From Chloroflexota bacterium (GTDB lineage: Bacteria; Chloroflexota; Dehalococcoidia; Lucifugimonadales; Lucifugimonadaceae): a stretch of 64,000 nt of DNA. The position numbers and the translations under genes are program-made. Shown piece by piece: positions 9,032-17,888 of this stretch (positions are counted from its first letter, which is position 1; each line of letters begins with the position of its first letter). Below the pieces are notes generated by a model. That model was not told the origin of the DNA. It ran no database searches and saw only the letters and a program-made list of their open reading frames with translations. The DNA lies in the NCBI GenBank assembly GCA_018673955.1, contig JABHBJ010000093.1, positions 74,931 to 138,930 of the forward strand, written 5' to 3'.

Positions 9032-9655
9032 ATGCTGAACTCACACAAACGAACATTTACGCTCTTTTCAGCTTTATTGGTGCTAGTGGTCGCTTCGATA
9101 GCGTGCTCCAGTGAAGCTGACTCTGAATCAGTAAATGACATTTCGTCTCCCAGCTACGAAACCTGTGAAGGATTCGTAACTGCTGAAAACCTCGGCGGAG
9201 GTACGAACCCAACTGGACTCGTTGACCGAGTAAGCATTATCGATATCACGTCGATTCCGGGCCTTGCCGATAGTGGTGCTACAGCCAACTGCTTAATCGA
9301 AGTGTTCAGAACAGTCGACGGCACCGACTCTGCAGCTCCCGGTGATTCAATCACACTCTCGTTAGTTCAGTTCGAAACTGACGAGATTGCGCTGAACTTA
9401 TACAACTCAACATTGGCAGCAGCTATTCTCACAGCCGAACAAGTTGGCGATCTTGCTGAAATCCGGCAAGAGGTCATTGGCGAGCACTCGTACTTGATGG
9501 AGATCAAAGCAGGCGGAATAGGAGCGATCGCCGTCTTCGTTTCTGGTTCGACTTTCATTTCAATGAGCTCTACAACTGACGATGAAAGTAACGCATTGCT
9601 CGACGGGCAGCAGTTAGTTGATTCTGCACAAGGCGTACAATCTCGCCTGCCGTAA
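9032..9655 (+). CDS. Putative lipoprotein, family also present at 45788
   Basis: A 207-residue secreted protein. The N-terminal basic, hydrophobic segment ends in the lipobox VASIAC (cysteine near residue 25), so it should be lipid-anchored outside the membrane. The mature part has two further cysteines (ETCEGF and ANCLIEVF), in a layout similar to the lipoprotein at 45788-46393: Cys-x-G near residue 43-60, a second Cys before a strand, a YN/YK helix, and a final LV/VLDxxQ/RxR helix. I recognise no characterised domain. It is transcribed alone. Confidence 0.7.
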   Translation: MLNSHKRTFTLFSALLVLVVASIACSSEADSESVNDISSPSYETCEGFVTAENLGGGTNPTGLVDRVSIIDITSIPGLADSGATANCLIEVFRTVDGTDSAAPGDSITLSLVQFETDEIALNLYNSTLAAAILTAEQVGDLAEIRQEVIGEHSYLMEIKAGGIGAIAVFVSGSTFISMSSTTDDESNALLDGQQLVDSAQGVQSRLP

Positions 9656-9699
9656 GTTAAAAATCGGTTAAGCGCCGGATGAACAAAGAAACTAAATTA

Positions 9700-9950
9700 T
9701 CCAGCTGTTTGAATACGATCCTGCCACGCGCATTATGGGAGCGGCGGGCATAGACATCATTCTCGCCACCACCCGTCACGACGTCGAATACCTATCTGAC
9801 TACTGCCACCCTGTTAGTGACCAGTTTTACGTGCTGTGAGATACCGAAGCCACTCACATGACGGTCATTGGGCTGCCCCCTCGACCAAAAGCGTGAAGGC
9901 TTCATCGTTGCCGGCGCGTCTGAGGCAACCACGCTAGGAATAATGGATCC
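9700..9950 (+). pseudogene. Decayed N-terminal fragment of an M24 (Xaa-Pro peptidase/creatinase-like) protein
   Basis: The frame DPATRIMGAAGIDIILAT...DVEYLSDYCHPVSDQFYVL looks like the creatinase N-domain (short helix, glycine-isoleucine-aspartate strand, then YLSD in place of YLTG). It is stopped by a TGA at about 9836-9838, after which DTEATHMTVIGLPP continues, and a further frameshift leads to EGFIVAGASEATTLG. No peptidase domain follows. The stop and frameshift mark it as dead. Confidence 0.5.
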
Positions 9951-9999
9951 GGGGATTAAGGATCGACGTTTAGGGCGTTACACCCTTAGTAGTAAACGA

Positions 10000-10032
10000 A
10001 AAGAGGCGAAACCGTTCTGGTTCCGCCTCTTT
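10000..10032 (-). terminator. Terminator after the DUF4349/PKD gene
   Basis: AAAGAGGCGAAACC and GGTTCCGCCTCTTT form a 14-base stem with one mismatch and a five-base loop, 22 bases downstream of the minus-strand gene's stop, with T-rich flanks in both directions. It could also stop transcription from the plus side. Confidence 0.75.
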
Positions 10033-10053
10033 AATTTGATTCAACCGAAATTT

Positions 10054-11826
10054 CTACTCGTTCGGGTTACACAGTGGTACTCGATTCACTCTTCTTCGCC
10101 TTACTACGACGACGATGATTACGAGTCCGATCAACCATATTGGGCTGAAAATCCCTAACCATAGTCCAATTTTGGCGAAGAACACGCCGATCGACTGCAA
10201 CGTTCGAACTGCATCACGAGTGGTGTCGCGAGTATCGAGTTCGGCGGCAGCTACTCCGATTGTTTCTCGAACGAATACCAAGAAGGCTCCTGTTGCTTTG
10301 ACCTCGCCTACTTCAGTCTGGCCGGTGACGGTGAGTTCGACAAAGTAGGGATTCGGTCGGTGATTTTCATACTTGTGGCTGGTGCCTACCTGCCCACCGC
10401 CTTCTTCTGCGTCAATCACACTTCCAACAGGAGCCGAGCCATCGCCGAAATTCCACGAATAAGCGATGTCTGTCACACCGTCAGGTCGAGTAAACGATGC
10501 TTCGAAATCGACCGTATTTCCTGATTCGATCGTCTGATTTTCACCAGCGAAAACTTCGATAACCGGCAATCGACTTACAGTGGTTATAAGAGTGTCTTCA
10601 CCCTCGGCAAGCCCCGAATCGCCAGAACCGGTTAGTTCCGCAGTGACTATGAACGGAGAATCTTCGTCTCGATCAAAAACGTGAATGATCGGTGAGGTGA
10701 TAACTTCGTCGCCATTACCAGTTGGAGCCACTCGGTTTACGGTCGATTCTCGTGTTCCATCTCCAAAATTCCACGTGACAGAGAAATTATCTATGCCCTC
10801 TGGCGGAGTGAATATCGCCCGGAAAGTCACCGGGTGACCCATCGCAGCAGCTATATCTTCACCGGCGTAGATAGTCATCTGTGCTGGAACCGATTCTAGG
10901 CTGACAGATATGAACGAGAATGCCGAACTTTGCGACAGGAACGTTAGCCGGGCTTCAAGCGATTCAAGATCGCTCTGAATACTGGTTATTTCCTTCTGGA
11001 TAGTAATAGCGTCTTCAACGGAGAATGCGCGATCGTAAAGAAGTCGCAAAGTACCGAGCGTGTCTTCGAGAGTCTGTGCCCGAGCAGAAACATCGGTGAA
11101 CTCTTCCGTGAAGTCATCGCTTCTGGTCGAAGACGACTTCACTTTTACGGCTAAGTCGGAGAACTGTTCGATGACGTCGTCAAATCTGTCGACTGGAACT
11201 CGAACTGAAATTGTTCCCGAGTAGTTTCGTGGCCGGTTTGATGAAACGACCCACCCGCCAGCTGCGGTTGCAATGTTCGAAATATCGTCCATCGACATGG
11301 TTACATCATCGACTGTGACCGTGAGATCGGCTGTTCGGATGATGATTCGGCCAACGGTTGCAGAAGCAATTTCATTTTCGACTGACGCAGAGCCTGAGTT
11401 TAGGGAAGTTGTGATCCGCACAGTATCGGGGTATTCCGATGAGTCGTAATTACCAAACAAGGTTGAGGACGAAGCAGCAGGATTTGTCGTCGCCGCTGGT
11501 GCAGCCGCGGCCGCAGGTACGGCAGTTGCGGCAGTGCTGTAACCGCCTCCATGAGATTCCACGTCATCGGAATCACTGGAAAACGAATCATTTACAGATG
11601 ACTGAAGCTTCGCGTATTGCTCCTCAGTAATGCCGTAACCGGAGTCGAGTACGGTGTCACCCGTCACGGTTACAGATGAGTCATAGCTACCGGGAGCTCG
11701 GAGATTACCCGAATTGCCAGGGGCGCCTGAAGTGCCTCGGTCAGCCGACGCACACGCCCCGACCAGTGCCAGAGCGAATATCGCAACTACTGGAAGAAAA
11801 TATCGCGGATTCAATCGTTTATACAT
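10054..11826 (-). CDS. Membrane-anchored lipoprotein with DUF4349 and two PKD domains
   Basis: I place the start at 11826 (MYKRLNPRYF...), preceded by GAGGGACAG, which leaves 590 residues; the longer frame in the track has no support. A signal peptide ends with lipobox LVGAC. A Ser/Ala-rich linker (to about 150) leads into a DUF4349 domain (about 160-320) with a long predicted coiled-coil (QTLEDTLGTLRLLYDRAFSVED). Two PKD domains follow, each with the hallmark WNFGDG. A hydrophobic helix (SPIWLIGLVIIVVVV) with RRRR stop-transfer ends the protein. DUF4349 proteins are surface proteins of unknown role; PKD domains suggest binding of polysaccharide or protein outside the cell. Its dual anchoring (lipid and C-terminal helix) is common in this group. 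Confidence 0.85.
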   Translation of the reverse strand: MYKRLNPRYFLPVVAIFALALVGACASADRGTSGAPGNSGNLRAPGSYDSSVTVTGDTVLDSGYGITEEQYAKLQSSVNDSFSSDSDDVESHGGGYSTAATAVPAAAAAPAATTNPAASSSTLFGNYDSSEYPDTVRITTSLNSGSASVENEIASATVGRIIIRTADLTVTVDDVTMSMDDISNIATAAGGWVVSSNRPRNYSGTISVRVPVDRFDDVIEQFSDLAVKVKSSSTRSDDFTEEFTDVSARAQTLEDTLGTLRLLYDRAFSVEDAITIQKEITSIQSDLESLEARLTFLSQSSAFSFISVSLESVPAQMTIYAGEDIAAAMGHPVTFRAIFTPPEGIDNFSVTWNFGDGTRESTVNRVAPTGNGDEVITSPIIHVFDRDEDSPFIVTAELTGSGDSGLAEGEDTLITTVSRLPVIEVFAGENQTIESGNTVDFEASFTRPDGVTDIAYSWNFGDGSAPVGSVIDAEEGGGQVGTSHKYENHRPNPYFVELTVTGQTEVGEVKATGAFLVFVRETIGVAAAELDTRDTTRDAVRTLQSIGVFFAKIGLWLGIFSPIWLIGLVIIVVVVRRRRVNRVPLCNPNE

Positions 11827-11994
11827 AACTGTCCCTCGCTTAGAAGAATCGACGGTCAAACGTCGAATAGTCTTCGATGCCAAACAGGTTTTGTCCGAGT
11901 ATCTGATTGCGCAGCCCGGCATGACGCTGTAGTGGTATAACGTTTTACTTGACCAATTTGTTCCGCTGCTCGTTGAAATCAATAAAAGGAACCC

Positions 11995-12999
11995 ATGGAA
12001 TACAAGCTATTTGGACGAACCGGTGTGTTCGTCAGTCCGATCGTGTTGGGCTGCATGATGTTCGGGCAAAAGACCGACCTCGCCGCCACCTGCGAAATTA
12101 TCGATTACGCACTCGGCGAGGGAATTAACTTCCTCGACACCGCCGATGTTTACGGCGGGGGTGCTTCAGAAGATTTCGTTGGCGAAGCGCTTCAGCGAAA
12201 CGGCAAACGAAACGACGTATTTCTGGCGACCAAAGTTAACGGTCGTATGTCGCCGAAGCCGAACGATATTGGAACCAGTCGACACCACATCATCGAGGGC
12301 TGTGAAGCAAGCTTGCGGCGACTAAAAGTCGACCACATCGATCTATACCAGCTACATCGACCGAACTCGCACATTGCAATCGACGAAACACTGCGGGCAA
12401 TGGACGACCTTGTTGATTCCGGAAAGATTCGTTACGCCGGAACAAGCAACTACGGGTCATGGCAGTTCGTCGAATCACTTTGGGCGTCAGAAAAGCTCGG
12501 TCTAAATCGATTTGTCAGCGAGCAATCGCCGTTCAACCTTGCCGATCGTCGTGCTGAACGTGAACACATAGCGATGTGCCAAACATACAGCACAGCATTC
12601 ATTCCTTGGTCGCCGCTCGCCGCCGGGGGTCTAACCGGCAAGTACACCCGAAATGCTCAGCAGGCCTCAGGTACCCGATTTGGTGATGAAACCGACCCCG
12701 TTAAGCTCAAACGATTTAGCGGAGGCGTGATGGATATCGTCGATGGACTCGTTCCGCTCGCCGAATCCCACAACGCGACAGTTGCCCAAATTGCACTAGC
12801 GTGGGTGGCTGCACAGCCCGGCGTAACCGCGCCGATAGCAGGGCCTCGTACGCTAGACCAGTTCAAAGACAATTTAGGCGCTTTGAATGTTGAGCTAACA
12901 ACAGAAGATTTAGACAAGATTGATGACCTAGCCGCTCCCGGCACCAATGTCGCAGAATACTATGAAGCTAGTTTCGAATCTAACGCTCACCGTTTCTAG
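11995..12999 (+). CDS. Aldo/keto reductase
   Basis: A 334-residue NADPH-dependent oxidoreductase of the aldo/keto reductase superfamily (YajO/IolS-like length). The catalytic tetrad is visible: Asp and Tyr in [14 protein letters not shown], Lys in FLATKVNG, His in YQLHRP. The cofactor-binding C-terminal block ([18 protein letters not shown]) is also present. The start ATG follows AAAAGGAACCC. It heads a co-oriented run with two uronate-dehydrogenase-like genes and an EamA transporter, which points to sugar or sugar-derived aldehydes as substrates, but the specific one is not readable. Confidence 0.9.
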   Translation: MEYKLFGRTGVFVSPIVLGCMMFGQKTDLAATCEIIDYALGEGINFLDTADVYGGGASEDFVGEALQRNGKRNDVFLATKVNGRMSPKPNDIGTSRHHIIEGCEASLRRLKVDHIDLYQLHRPNSHIAIDETLRAMDDLVDSGKIRYAGTSNYGSWQFVESLWASEKLGLNRFVSEQSPFNLADRRAEREHIAMCQTYSTAFIPWSPLAAGGLTGKYTRNAQQASGTRFGDETDPVKLKRFSGGVMDIVDGLVPLAESHNATVAQIALAWVAAQPGVTAPIAGPRTLDQFKDNLGALNVELTTEDLDKIDDLAAPGTNVAEYYEASFESNAHRF

Positions 13000-13054
13000 A
13001 CGGCAATCTGACCTCTCTTACTTCAAAATTCAAAAAGTAAATAACTCCTAAATA

Positions 13055-13828
13055 ATGGACAAACGAAAAGTTCTAATCACTGGTGGCGCCGGACTCATCG
13101 GTTCCTTGATGATCGATAATCTGGGTGACAAGTACGAATTCTCGTCGCTCGACCTAGTCGAAAACCCAATCGTTCATTCAACCGTCGCCAACATCGACGA
13201 TTTTGATGCCATAGCTCCCGCATTCGCAGGTGTGGACACCGTCATACATCTCGCAGCAAACCCTCACCCCGATGGATCATGGGAATCTAATCTTCAGAAC
13301 AACTTCATCGCAACGTACAACGTATTTGAACTTGCAAAGCAAAACGGTGTGAAGCGAGTTATCTTCGCCAGTTCAAATCACTCAGAAGGCGGAAACTACC
13401 TCGACGCACCGTGGAGACACGTTAACGAAGGTAAATATGAGCTGCTTAAGCAGGACAACTACGAACTAATCACCGAAACCCATCGAATCAGACCCGATGG
13501 CTACTACGGTGTCGCAAAGGCGTACGGCGAAGCACTTGGCAGCTACTACAACGACTACCACGGCCTAAATTCGTTTCATCTTCGTATCGGCTGGGTGATC
13601 CGAGATAACGATCCAACCGTTTCGTCTCATGGTCTTACGCTCTGGTTGAGTCACGGCGATCTAGTACAGATCATGGATCTGTGCATCAGTGCTCCCGAGT
13701 CGTATCGTTACGACATATTCAACGCTACTTCCGACAACACGTGGAAGATATTCGACATTTCTCACGCCAAGGAAGCTCTCGGCTACAAGCCACAAGATCG
13801 AGCGGGATCTGAACTTAGATCCGACTAA
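13055..13828 (+). CDS. NAD-dependent epimerase/dehydratase family, uronate-dehydrogenase-like, copy 1
   Basis: An extended short-chain dehydrogenase of 257 residues. The Rossmann motif GGAGLIG (residues 9-15) binds NAD; the active-site residues are the Ser pair in FASSNHSEGG and YxxxK in YYGVAKAYGE. The block ASSNH-x-GG and overall length match uronate dehydrogenases, which oxidise hexuronates to aldarolactones. It is followed 44 bases later by a close paralogue. Its C-terminus (AGSELRSD) is nine residues shorter than that of the paralogue, where the family normally has an EFTPRPYE-like tail. Confidence 0.8.
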   Translation: MDKRKVLITGGAGLIGSLMIDNLGDKYEFSSLDLVENPIVHSTVANIDDFDAIAPAFAGVDTVIHLAANPHPDGSWESNLQNNFIATYNVFELAKQNGVKRVIFASSNHSEGGNYLDAPWRHVNEGKYELLKQDNYELITETHRIRPDGYYGVAKAYGEALGSYYNDYHGLNSFHLRIGWVIRDNDPTVSSHGLTLWLSHGDLVQIMDLCISAPESYRYDIFNATSDNTWKIFDISHAKEALGYKPQDRAGSELRSD

Positions 13829-13872
13829 TCTTTACGGCAATCCCCAAGCGAATACACAAGTAAAAAAACAAA

Positions 13873-14673
13873 ATGTCATCAAGCGACAAACGAAAAACTC
13901 TTATTACAGGTGGAGCCGGTCTTATCGGCTCGATCATGATCGACAAACTTAGCGGTAAATACGAGTTCTCATCGCTCGATCTAAAAGAAGCTGACGGCAT
14001 AAAGTCGACGGTTGCCAACCTCGATGACCTCGAAGCGATCACTCCGGCTTTCGACGGAATCGACACCGTTGTTCACCTCGCTGCCGATAGATCACCGGCT
14101 GGTTCGTGGGATTCGATTCTCAAAAACAACTTCGTAGCCACCTACAACGTGTTCGAGGCATCGAAAAGAGCAGGCGTGAAGCGAGTCATATTCGCAAGTT
14201 CGAATCACGCCGAGGGAGGGTTTTATCTTGACTCTCCATGGAAGCACGTGAACGAAGGTAACTTCCACCTGCTTGAACAAGACAACTACGAGCTAGTTAC
14301 CGAAAACCACATGATTCGTCCTGATAGTTACTACGGAGTCGCCAAGGCGTACGGAGAAGCGCTCGGCAGCTACTACAACGACTACCACGACCTAAGCTCG
14401 TTACATCTGAGAATCGGCTGGGTGCTGGAGACAGATGATCCTACGTTCTCGGCATACTCGCTTTCGCTTTGGCTGAGTCACCGCGACACAGCTCAGATCA
14501 TTGACCTCTGTATCGATGCGCCAGAATCGCATAGGTACGACATTTTCAATGCAACATCCGACAATACTTGGAAGATTTTCGACATATCCCATGCTAAAAA
14601 CGCACTCGGATACGACCCTAAAGATCGCGCTGGGTCAGAATTCACACCGCGTCCGTATGAGCGAATCACTTAG
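13873..14673 (+). CDS. NAD-dependent epimerase/dehydratase family, uronate-dehydrogenase-like, copy 2
   Basis: A 266-residue tandem paralogue of the preceding gene, matching it over almost the full length (LITGGAGLIGS, FASSNHAEGG, YYGVAKAYGEALGSYYNDYH, NATSDNTWKIFDISHAK). All catalytic residues (Ser, Tyr, Lys) are kept, so both copies may be active on different uronates or aldoses. The closing EFTPRPYE is present here. Differences cluster around the substrate loops (for example DRSPAGSWDS versus NPHPDGSWES), which suggests divergence in specificity; that is inference. Confidence 0.82.
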   Translation: MSSSDKRKTLITGGAGLIGSIMIDKLSGKYEFSSLDLKEADGIKSTVANLDDLEAITPAFDGIDTVVHLAADRSPAGSWDSILKNNFVATYNVFEASKRAGVKRVIFASSNHAEGGFYLDSPWKHVNEGNFHLLEQDNYELVTENHMIRPDSYYGVAKAYGEALGSYYNDYHDLSSLHLRIGWVLETDDPTFSAYSLSLWLSHRDTAQIIDLCIDAPESHRYDIFNATSDNTWKIFDISHAKNALGYDPKDRAGSEFTPRPYERIT

Positions 14674-14717
14674 ACATCGCTGCCTAAGCAACTGGTACAG
14701 ATGGTTGAGGATGACAC

Positions 14718-15626
14718 TTGGAACTAAGCTGGGTATTGCCCGCGATCGCTAGCCCGCTCATCTACGCGATGGTTTCGATTGGCGACAAGTGGATTTTGTC
14801 GACGCTAAAGCTGCGGATCGAAAGTTTCAATCTGTTTGTAGGTGGAACTCAGCTCGGAATCTCTCTCGTAATTCTTCTGATACTTGGAATTCCAAATGCC
14901 TCGTTGAGCGCGCTAGCTGCTGCTCTCGGAGGCGGAATGATATGGGGAGTTGCGTTGATACTGCTGTTTATGGCGTTACGCCGTGAACAGATTGGTCGAG
15001 TGGTTCCGGTATCTCAAACCTCTCCAGTATTTGCTGCCATTCTCGGCGTTGTGTTTCTAGGCGAGCACCTCGAATGGTGGGGTTGGCTAGCAGTTCTACT
15101 GGTAGTAGCGGGGGCAGTTATCGTTTCTGCGGAGCCGCACCAATTGCTTTCTGGAGGATTCAGAAAGATCTACTTGTGGCTGGTGCTCGCCGCCGCTCTA
15201 ATCGGCATCGCGCAAGTTTTACTTAAGGTTTCATCAGACGAATTGAGCATGTGGCACAACATGTCGCTTCGTGGGATAGGACTCTTCACGACACTCGCAA
15301 CCCCTGTTCTTAGGCCGTCGGTTATAAGGGGCCTTGGTTCATTCGTAACCACCAAGAAAACTGCCATTCCGGTTCTGGTTATCGAAGGCTTGGGCCCGAT
15401 ACTAGGCAACGGATTCTTGTTGCTGGCACTAGCGAACGGACCTGTCTCGCTCGTGAGCGCATTACTCGGCACTAGGCCGATATTTATCCTGTTGATTACG
15501 CTCGCTTTTGCACCGCTTGCCAAGACAGCACTTGCCGAAGAATTTACGAGAGGCGATATCATCACAAAGACGATATCTACTGCCGCGGTAGTAGGCGGCG
15601 TCGTGATCATCTCTCTCGCTAGCTAA
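14718..15626 (+). CDS. EamA-family (DMT superfamily) transporter
   Basis: A membrane protein of 302 residues with about ten hydrophobic helices in two EamA repeats (conserved LLFMALRREQIGRVVPVSQTSPVFAAILGVVFLGEHLEWWGW in the first half, ALLGTRPIFILLITLAF in the second). Such proteins export or import small metabolites by proton exchange. The frame opens with TTG at 14718, preceded by GGTTGAGGATG; no ATG gives a better N-terminus. It follows the uronate-dehydrogenase-like pair by 44 bases on the same strand and may move a sugar-acid product, but no ligand can be named. Confidence 0.85.
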   Translation: MELSWVLPAIASPLIYAMVSIGDKWILSTLKLRIESFNLFVGGTQLGISLVILLILGIPNASLSALAAALGGGMIWGVALILLFMALRREQIGRVVPVSQTSPVFAAILGVVFLGEHLEWWGWLAVLLVVAGAVIVSAEPHQLLSGGFRKIYLWLVLAAALIGIAQVLLKVSSDELSMWHNMSLRGIGLFTTLATPVLRPSVIRGLGSFVTTKKTAIPVLVIEGLGPILGNGFLLLALANGPVSLVSALLGTRPIFILLITLAFAPLAKTALAEEFTRGDIITKTISTAAVVGGVVIISLAS

Positions 15627-15641
15627 CGATACCGCGGCTGA

Positions 15642-16619
15642 CTAGACGATCTGGTTGCGCAGTTCCGTTTCGCCGTTCCAAAGTCGATTCAGATTGTCAT
15701 TGAGAATGTCGATTACCCGTTCTTCGTAAAGTCGAGTCTCACCACCTGTATGAGGGGTGATTATTACGTTTTGATAATCCCAGAACACTGAATCCTCTTC
15801 CAGAGGTTCGTTACAGAAGTGATCGATTCCAGCACCAGCTATTTGGCCCGACTTGAGAGCTGCAGCAAGTGCTGATTCATCGACGCACTGCCCCCTTGCA
15901 ACGTTGATTAAGTAAGCAGTAGATTTCATCGCCAGCAGTACGTCGACATCCACTATGTCGGTCGTCTCTGGTGTAAGTGGGCAAGTCAGTGCTACAAAAT
16001 CTGCGCGCGGTACAAGTTCGGCGAGCCTGTCGGGCGTAACCACTTCGTCGGCCGGACCTTCAGCGGTCGAAGGATCACGTTTGGTGGCGATAACGTTCAT
16101 ATCGAAAGCTTTGGCGAATTTTGCCAGCCTTGAGCCGATCGCTCCCATACCCACGATTAGAATAGTCTTACCGATCAATTCATCCTCGCGTTGAGTAAGG
16201 TCACCGAGCATCCCTCGCCACGTGTGACTGTTCTGGTTGTCGCGCCCAGTATGAATGTGACGATTCAGACCCAGAATCATCGACATTGCGTGTTCGGCAA
16301 CCGCGTTTTGGTTTACGCCTGACGCGTTGGCGAGTCGAATTCCACGTTTTTTCAGCTCATCCAGCGGAAACTGATCATACCCAGCCCCTATCGACTGGAT
16401 GTATCTCAGATTTGTTGCTCGTTCGAGCAATGCGTTATCCCAGTAGCCCGAACAGACAAATACGTCGGCATCTTGGATCCGATTCATCGTGTCTTCCGCC
16501 GTCCATGTCTGAAAATATTTCACGTCGGGACTTCGGGCCTCGTAGCGCTCTTCCATCCGATAAGCAACGTGAGCAAAGTGGACGGTGGTGTCCGCAGTGG
16601 ACGGAAAACCTTCAGACAT
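15642..16619 (-). CDS. D-2-hydroxyacid dehydrogenase, NAD-dependent
   Basis: Start placed at 16619 (MSEGFPSTADT), with GGAGAAG just upstream; 325 residues. The NAD-binding motif GMGAIGSRLAKFAKAF lies near the middle. The catalytic triad is present: Arg in NVARGQCVDESAL, Glu in DHFCNEPLEED, and His in ITPHTGG. It interconverts 2-keto acids and D-2-hydroxy acids (glyoxylate/hydroxypyruvate reductase-like). It converges on the EamA gene and diverges from the aldose epimerase gene, so the 16620-16785 stretch must carry promoters in both directions. Confidence 0.9.
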   Translation of the reverse strand: MSEGFPSTADTTVHFAHVAYRMEERYEARSPDVKYFQTWTAEDTMNRIQDADVFVCSGYWDNALLERATNLRYIQSIGAGYDQFPLDELKKRGIRLANASGVNQNAVAEHAMSMILGLNRHIHTGRDNQNSHTWRGMLGDLTQREDELIGKTILIVGMGAIGSRLAKFAKAFDMNVIATKRDPSTAEGPADEVVTPDRLAELVPRADFVALTCPLTPETTDIVDVDVLLAMKSTAYLINVARGQCVDESALAAALKSGQIAGAGIDHFCNEPLEEDSVFWDYQNVIITPHTGGETRLYEERVIDILNDNLNRLWNGETELRNQIV

Positions 16620-16785
16620 AACTTCTCCAATCGAAGTAATAATCACGCGAAAAACGCTTCAAGTACTGGACAATAGCCGAATCAGGATCGACTGTATAAC
16701 CAGATAACCGATGATTCCGTCGTCACCATTTCTGATGATACCGAATCATACTGCCGAATTAGTAATAGCGAACACAAGAACGTAT

Positions 16786-17676
16786 ATGCCAGAAAACATA
16801 ACGATTAGAAACGAAAACGTATCGGTAACTATCTCACCAGATGCAGGTGCTTCACTGAGATCTATTAAGGTGAAAAAAAGTGGAAATCAGTACGAGCTGC
16901 TGTCAGGCGGAGACAATCCACACGACCCAACCGAACTTCCACACGGAGAAGGATCGTTCGTAATGGCACCGTGGGTGAACAGGATTCGTGATGGACGACT
17001 TGTGACACCAGACGGCATTCATAAGATCCCGATGAACCAACCACCGCACGCTATTCACGGTTTGGAACGAGATCGGGTATGGACGGTTAAATCCTCGACC
17101 GAAAGCTCTCTCGAACTAGAAATCTCACTCGCAGAACCATGGCCATACGCCGGGCGAGTTGAATACTCCCTCGTATTACAAGGCTCATCACTAGTACAAA
17201 TTATGCGACTCATCGCCGACGTTAGCGAGACTCGATCATTCCCTGGAAGCGTTGGCTGGCACCCCTGGTTCAACATCACTCTGGGAACACAATCCGTAAC
17301 CGCTACCGCCGATGTTTCAAGTCAATGGGAACTTGATGACACAGCTACCGCGACAGGCAAGTTGTCGGTAACCGGAATAACCGACCGTTTACAAAAAGGT
17401 ACTCAGTTTGCAGTTCGAGAAGTGGATGGCTGCTTCTTGATGAACCCGGGCGGTGGTGCAGTTTTGACTTGGCCGGAGCTGACTATGACGATCACAGGAT
17501 CTGAAAAAATCACCCACTTCATGTTTTATTCACCAGAGCATGCATTATGCGTAGAACCTCAAACTTGTACAGTCGACGCCGCGCAGCTTGACGAAAAAGG
17601 GCATGCGAACACAGGGCATGTACTTGTCGATCGAGAAAATCCGTTGGTAGCTACAACAACTTGGATGTGGGACTAA
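16786..17676 (+). CDS. Aldose 1-epimerase-like protein
   Basis: Start set at the ATG at 16786 (MPENITIRNENVSVTI) since the family begins with this strand; 296 residues. The galactose-mutarotase fold is recognisable from GSFVMAPWVNRIRDGR, the acid-base histidines in HAIHGL and SVGWHPWF, and the catalytic glutamate in CVEPQTC. It would speed alpha/beta interconversion of a hexose or related sugar. It sits among sugar-acid dehydrogenases, in line with a role in feeding sugars into oxidation. Confidence 0.85.
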   Translation: MPENITIRNENVSVTISPDAGASLRSIKVKKSGNQYELLSGGDNPHDPTELPHGEGSFVMAPWVNRIRDGRLVTPDGIHKIPMNQPPHAIHGLERDRVWTVKSSTESSLELEISLAEPWPYAGRVEYSLVLQGSSLVQIMRLIADVSETRSFPGSVGWHPWFNITLGTQSVTATADVSSQWELDDTATATGKLSVTGITDRLQKGTQFAVREVDGCFLMNPGGGAVLTWPELTMTITGSEKITHFMFYSPEHALCVEPQTCTVDAAQLDEKGHANTGHVLVDRENPLVATTTWMWD

Positions 17677-17685
17677 AGAGATAAG

Positions 17686-17829
17686 GTGTCTGCGCCTTTG
17701 AACATCTCATCAACAGAATCTGCTATTTCGATTAGCGGAGTAGAGTTCGCTTACGGAAATAGTCCTGTTCCAATGGGCACACCAAATCGATCTGACAGTA
17801 CTACAATTCGTGAACTCACTCGTAGTTAG
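17686..17829 (+). pseudogene. Possible fragment of an ABC-transporter ATPase N-terminus
   Basis: A 47-codon frame opening with GTG reads ...SAISISGVEFAYGNSPVP, which resembles the first strand and A-loop tyrosine of an ABC ATPase (I-S-GV-F-YG). It then goes out of homology and stops before any Walker A motif. It fills most of the 210-base gap between the epimerase and acyl-CoA ligase genes. The match is short. Confidence 0.3.
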
Positions 17830-17888
17830 CCGATATATGTCGGTCTAATCGCAAGTTTCAGCTAGAAGATCCGAAGTTTCAGGTACTC

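Noticed and set aside
9836-9838. TGA in the M24 remnant as a second selenocysteine codon
   Set aside because: A further frameshift follows and no UGA-tolerant family matches; it is a pseudogene stop.
9868-10158. 96-codon plus-strand ORF
   Set aside because: It spans the M24 remnant, a terminator and the antisense of the DUF4349 gene end.
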